From positions 1 to 24,915 of the IMG/VR virus record IMGVR_UViG_3300030331_005221: DNA of 24,915 nucleotides; one strand, given 5' to 3'. The stretch is from a virus. Positions 23,816 through 24,915 of the stretch are shown piece by piece. The notes beneath the pieces are model-generated. The model saw nothing but the letters and a program-made list of their open reading frames with translations. It had not been told where the DNA came from and did not search any database. The translations under genes and the position numbers were made by a program. Within the stretch, counting starts at the first letter, position 1, and each line of letters opens with the position of its first letter.

Positions 23816-24481
23816 ATGGCTTCATACTTTTCTTACGTTCCAGAATTTGAATATGTGAGTCGGTTTCCCCACTCTAAAATATCACAGTATATTAATGTAA
23901 AAAATTTATTTAAAAGGGGAAAAATTAAGTCAGATATATTTGAAGACTTAATGTTTTTTGAGAAATATAAAATCATAGGTGATGATCGACCTGATAATGT
24001 TGCGGCACTAGTATATGATGATCCCTCTTTAGATTGGGTAATTTTATTATCAAATAATATAACTAATATTCAATCTGAGTGGCCTCTTGAACACAAGTCC
24101 TTTCAGAATTTTTTACTTGATAAGTATGGATCCGAGGAAAATCTTCAAGGTATTCATCACTATGAAACAACAGAGGTTAGAAACACTAAACGAACAATTA
24201 TTATTCCTAAAGGTTTAGAAGTTCCTAAAGATTATTCAGTTGAATTTTGGGATGAAAAAATTGGAAAGTCTACAACAGTTTCAAACATAACCACACCTAT
24301 AACAAATTATGTTTATGAATTAAATATTGAAGATAAAAAAAGAAATATATTTTTATTGAAACCAAACTTTTTAAATATTGTTATTACCGATTTAGAGGCA
24401 GCAATGTCATATAAAAAAGGTTCTACTCAATATAAGAGCAGAACCTTAGTCAAAGGAGAAAATATTAAACTTTACTCCTAA
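23816..24481 (+). CDS. 53: baseplate wedge subunit gp53
   Basis: 221 aa. The opening MASYFSYVPEFEYVSRFPHS, then KNLFKRGKIKSDI, YKIIGDDRPDNVAALVYDDP and LDWVILLSNNITNIQSEWPL, is the gp53 family signature, with DRP, L-W-x-I-L-L-x-N and WPL in the expected order. In T4, gp53 joins the wedges to each other and to the hub. AGG lies 8 nt before the ATG, and the gene starts one base after the gp48 stop, so the two are coupled. The last codons also encode, on the opposite strand, the terminator hairpin of gp32. The stop codon abuts the gp32 stop with no gap. Confidence 0.92.
   Translation: MASYFSYVPEFEYVSRFPHSKISQYINVKNLFKRGKIKSDIFEDLMFFEKYKIIGDDRPDNVAALVYDDPSLDWVILLSNNITNIQSEWPLEHKSFQNFLLDKYGSEENLQGIHHYETTEVRNTKRTIIIPKGLEVPKDYSVEFWDEKIGKSTTVSNITTPITNYVYELNIEDKKRNIFLLKPNFLNIVITDLEAAMSYKKGSTQYKSRTLVKGENIKLYS
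24413..24447 (-). terminator. intrinsic terminator for gp32, lying inside gp53
   Basis: Read on the minus strand: AAGGTTCTGCTC, a 7-nt loop, GAGTAGAACCTT, then a T-run (TTTTTT counting the last two stem bases). This is a 12-bp stem with one G-U pair, beginning 34 nt after the gp32 stop. On the plus strand the wobble becomes an A-C mismatch and no T-run follows, so the signal is directional for gp32. Confidence 0.8.
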
Positions 24482-24915
24482 TTATTCTTCAGCAAGACGT
24501 TGAAAATATGCTAATGTATCCTCCTCATCTTCATTTACTGAAGCAGGAGCTGAGGCAACAACAGGTTCTGGTTTGCGAGAACTGAAGTCAGGAGCATAAG
24601 AACCACGACTGTTATCTTCATCCACAACCTCTTCGTCTACACGACGTGCAGGTTGTTTGTTACCTAAAACATAATCCAAACGCTTCTTCAAATCTTCATA
24701 TGATTTGAATTGGTCTGGTGCTGTGACAGCAGATAGTGAATACTGCTTCTTCCATAATGCTTCTAATGCATCGTCATCATCTAGTAGAGGAGATACTTTA
24801 TCGAACTCTGATTTGTCATAGTTCCAGTATCCATCCTTCTTCACAATCTTCAATTTGAAGTTTGCACCTTGCCAGAAGTCAAAAGGATTGATTGGAGTTT
24901 CATCCTCAAACTCTG
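24482..24915 (-). CDS. 32: single-stranded DNA-binding protein gp32, C-terminal part (5' end outside window)
   Basis: The frame is open to the right edge, with 144 residues visible. The sequence FEDETPINPFDFWQGANFKL, then KDGYWNYDKSEFD, SPLLDDDDALEALWKKQYSL and FKSYEDLKKRLDYVLG, is diagnostic of T4 gp32 (core C-terminal side). A Pro/Arg/Glu linker follows, then the acidic tail (NEDEEDTLAYFQRLAEE) through which gp32 recruits other replication proteins. gp32 coats single-stranded DNA in replication, recombination and repair. It is the only non-structural gene in the window. A TTG at 24853 is not the start, because family sequence continues upstream of it. It converges on gp53 with no spacer, and its terminator lies within gp53. 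Confidence 0.96.
   Translation of the reverse strand, partial: EFEDETPINPFDFWQGANFKLKIVKKDGYWNYDKSEFDKVSPLLDDDDALEALWKKQYSLSAVTAPDQFKSYEDLKKRLDYVLGNKQPARRVDEEVVDEDNSRGSYAPDFSSRKPEPVVASAPASVNEDEEDTLAYFQRLAEE

Noticed and set aside
24482-24853. A complete 123-aa gene starting at a TTG
   Set aside because: gp32-type sequence (NPFDFWQGANFK) continues upstream of that codon to the window edge, so the gene is a partial gp32.

Overview
The window looks like part of the structural region of a T4-like marine myovirus, most likely a cyanophage of Synechococcus or Prochlorococcus. A related marine host, as for the pelagimyophages, cannot be excluded because no host-derived metabolic gene is present. 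Four lines of evidence support this: recognisable T4-type proteins (gp4, gp48, gp53, gp26 and the C-terminus of gp32); giant structural proteins of the cyanophage type, with recurrent 'VTATSFKGDGSG' and 'GSGY' modules; low G+C, near-continuous coding; and T4-type late promoters (C-TATAAATA or GATAAATA). I see no tRNA, rRNA, insertion sequence, CRISPR array or attachment site, and no gene-free stretch longer than about 130 bp.

Leftward block (minus strand, 21497 down to 1). Read in transcription order it encodes: a tail-tube-fold protein; gp26 (tail/baseplate hub assembly chaperone); a 57-residue gp51-like or T-like chaperone ORF; two tape-measure or hub-type proteins (733 and 759 aa); a gp27-like hub protein (465 aa); a small His/Asp/Glu-rich protein; a 1419-aa gp5-like hub protein with an OB-like N-terminus, a hydrophobic helical region, a cupredoxin-like domain and GSGY-type repeats; a beta-helical needle-like protein (209 aa); two virion structural or fibre proteins (351 and 541 aa); a 77-aa mini-paralogue of the 351-aa protein's C-terminus; a 63-aa conserved small protein; and the start of a structural protein of at least 1860 aa with a pectin-lyase-like N-terminus. 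Five junctions use the same one-base TAATG stop/start overlap, which implies tightly coupled translation.

Rightward block (plus strand, 21530 to 24481). It encodes gp4 (head completion, PD-(D/E)xK nuclease fold), an unidentified 132-aa protein, gp48 (tail-tube cap) and gp53 (baseplate wedge). Two perfect C-TATAAATA late promoters precede gp4 and gp48. At the right edge the C-terminal part of gp32 (single-strand DNA-binding protein) runs back on the minus strand and abuts gp53 with no spacer. Its probable intrinsic terminator lies inside the gp53 coding sequence.

Together these genes supply most of the central baseplate hub, needle, tape measure, tube initiation, part of the wedge and part of the fibres. 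The most striking unexplained structure is at the gp26/gp51-like junction: a U_UUU_UUC heptamer, a 6-nt spacer containing the gp26 stop codon, and a 9-bp hairpin that partly buries the downstream ATG. This is what a programmed -1 frameshift needs, and it would fuse gp26 to the gp51-like domain, analogous to lambda gpG/gpGT and placed just upstream of the tape measure.
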